Below are positions 16,266 to 16,996 of a DNA stretch of 16,996 nt, piece by piece; the stretch's first letter is position 1, and every line of letters starts with the position of its first letter. The DNA lies in contig NZ_CAMLGT010000047.1 in the NCBI RefSeq assembly GCF_946479605.1, forward strand, positions 1-16,996, in the 5' to 3' direction. The position numbers were made by a program, and so were the translations under genes. The notes below the pieces were generated by a model. It was not told the DNA's origin and did not search any database. It was given only the letters and a program-made list of their open reading frames with translations. Origin of the DNA: an uncultured Lacibacter sp. (lineage in GTDB: Bacteria; Bacteroidota; Bacteroidia; Chitinophagales; Chitinophagaceae).

Positions 16266-16583
16266 TTACGAAACAACAACATCAGCAGGCGGGCGCCATA
16301 TACCGGAGAGGTAAGACATGCTGTAATGATTCACCACATACGCCACATGATCTACAATTGGCGATGTGGCAGGAGTATAGCTGTATCCTTTTTGTGCTAC
16401 ATATACGGTGCTTACGGTATTGCTGTTGCAGCACGATTCCTGGTTTTGCTCTTCATTTGAAGCATTGTTATTGCTGCAGGTTTGAGTGGCTTTTTTCACC
16501 GCTTCAATATAAGCGGCAAAAGATTCTGTGCCCGTGAGCAAACCGAAGAAACATACCAGTAATATAACAGCCTTTAGTTTCAT
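16266..16583 (-). CDS. Small exported protein with CC and PP motifs, hypothetical
   Basis: This 105-residue protein has a signal peptide (MKLKAVILLVCFFGLLTGTESFA, cleavage near residue 23). The mature part is polar and Asn/Gln-rich with one lone Cys at 36 and a Cys-Cys pair at about 51-52 (NQESCCNSN). A C-terminal segment rich in Tyr, Val and His ends WRPPADVVVS. The CC and PP landmarks recall small Bacteroidota heavy-metal-associated proteins of the HYC_CC_PP type, but the HYC motif is missing, so membership is doubtful. The ATG at 16583 was chosen because it begins directly at the signal peptide; an in-frame ATG at 16757 would add 58 residues of unlikely composition. It is the first gene of the apparent operon with the CC peptide. 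Confidence 0.72.
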   Translation of the reverse strand: MKLKAVILLVCFFGLLTGTESFAAYIEAVKKATQTCSNNNASNEEQNQESCCNSNTVSTVYVAQKGYSYTPATSPIVDHVAYVVNHYSMSYLSGIWRPPADVVVS

Positions 16584-16895
16584 TTTATTACAACCTGCAA
16601 TTGTTGATTGCTTCGTGAAAGTAAAAAAGAGGAGAGAAGCGGTATAATCTATTTGCATAAACGGTAAAAAATTGCAGGTAACATGTGTTAAAAAGCAGGT
16701 AAACTGTAGTGTGAGGGGTTTTGCTTGTATTTCGGCGAATGGATTTCCCAATTTCATATCCGGAAAAGAATGAGTAACTTCCTGTTGGAACGAATGGCAG
16801 CGGCGGTTTGCACATGCAGGCCGCTTAGCTGTATTCAGTTGCTGTTTTACATTCTTCTGTTTGAAAGATATTTCTTGAAACAGTATCTTGTAACC
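16584..16895. promoter_or_regulatory. Divergent control region with repeated GCAGGT sites
   Basis: This 312-bp region separates the CC-motif operon (-) from the gene at the right edge (+). GCAGGTAA occurs twice as a direct repeat, at 16674-16681 and 16695-16702, exactly 21 bases apart (two helical turns). An inverted copy, ACCTGCAATT at 16593-16602, mirrors AATTGCAGGT at 16670-16679. I found no exact TAnnTTTG element for either gene. The plus-strand frame is open from an ATG at 16770 into the edge gene, but reads as implausible Cys-rich sequence before 16896. Confidence 0.4.
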
Positions 16896-16996
16896 ATGAG
16901 CCAGGCACCAGCACCCATGCAGATACTACAGCATGCCATGCAGAGCATTTCAGGAATTGACGAAGATCATTTTGCTTTATCGTACGATATGTGGCA
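16896..16996 (+). CDS. 5' end of a gene cut by the window edge, function unknown
   Basis: The visible part is 33 codons from the ATG at 16896, running off the right edge in frame. The readable residues include MQILQHAMQSISGIDEDHF, followed by ALSYDMW. A helix followed by an acidic IDEDHF turn is reminiscent of the N-terminus of Crp/Fnr-type regulators in Bacteroidota, and a divergent regulator would fit the neighbouring operon, but the fragment is too short to claim this. The frame stays open upstream to 16770. Another in-frame ATG is at 16917. Confidence 0.5.
   Translation, partial: MSQAPAPMQILQHAMQSISGIDEDHFALSYDMW

Noticed and set aside
16266..16583. Firm HYC_CC_PP family label for the 105-residue protein
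   Set aside because: It has CC and PP landmarks, but the HYC motif is absent, so the label is mentioned only as a possible distant relation.
16588..16815. 75-residue minus-strand open frame and the 58-residue upstream extension of the 105-residue protein
   Set aside because: Both lie in the divergent control region, have erratic composition, and the extension would bury a proper signal peptide.
1..16996. tRNA, rRNA, CRISPR array, insertion sequence, phage or toxin-antitoxin module
   Set aside because: No cloverleaf-like segments, regularly spaced repeats, transposase or integrase motifs, or terminal inverted repeats were seen. The inverted repeats found are terminators or short palindromes.

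Overview
This window looks like the chromosome of a Bacteroidota bacterium, most likely from the Chitinophagaceae (inference). Three secreted proteins end in C-terminal sorting domains of the type IX secretion system (T9SS), which is confined to Bacteroidota. Several genes have TAnnTTTG-type -7 promoter elements instead of sigma70 boxes. Start codons lack Shine-Dalgarno sequences. There is an OMP_b-brl_3-type TonB-dependent receptor, and base composition is moderately AT-rich.

Layout. Bases 1-208 hold no clear gene. At 209-643 (+) is a small VOC/PhnB-like protein. A symmetrical bidirectional terminator at 708-739 separates it from a convergent gene at 766-4692 (-), a large secreted GH128-type glucanase with four beta-sandwich modules and a T9SS signal. 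A 402-bp divergent intergenic region follows, and from it a TonB-dependent receptor is read to the right (5095-7557, +). Next come a DUF2200 protein (7628-7993, +) and a secreted protein with two CHRD domains and a T9SS tail (8215-9909, +). A second long hairpin terminator (9924-9965) lies between that gene and a convergent 925-residue T9SS cargo carrying 13 BNR/Ycf48-like repeats (9969-12746, -). Upstream of it on the same strand is a secreted protein with a PHP/CehA-like metallohydrolase pattern (12963-15050, -) that appears to start at TTG. A 513-bp stretch without recognisable genes precedes a 110-residue orphan (15564-15896, +). Two very small exported proteins with Cys-Cys pairs follow as an apparent operon (16583 to 16065, -). 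The window ends in the first 33 codons of a divergent gene (16896 onward, +).

How the genes fit together. Most of the window codes for envelope and secreted functions: polysaccharide hydrolysis (GH128), outer-membrane uptake (the receptor), T9SS-anchored surface proteins and a secreted metallohydrolase. The GH128 gene and the receptor share a divergent control region and may be co-regulated, but no SusD partner is present, so this is not a canonical polysaccharide utilisation locus. There is no RNA gene, insertion sequence, CRISPR array or phage module that I could support. The parts least explained by known families are the PHP-like secreted enzyme, the CC-motif peptide pair with its repeated GCAGGT sites, and the 13-repeat propeller protein with its repeated upstream octamer.
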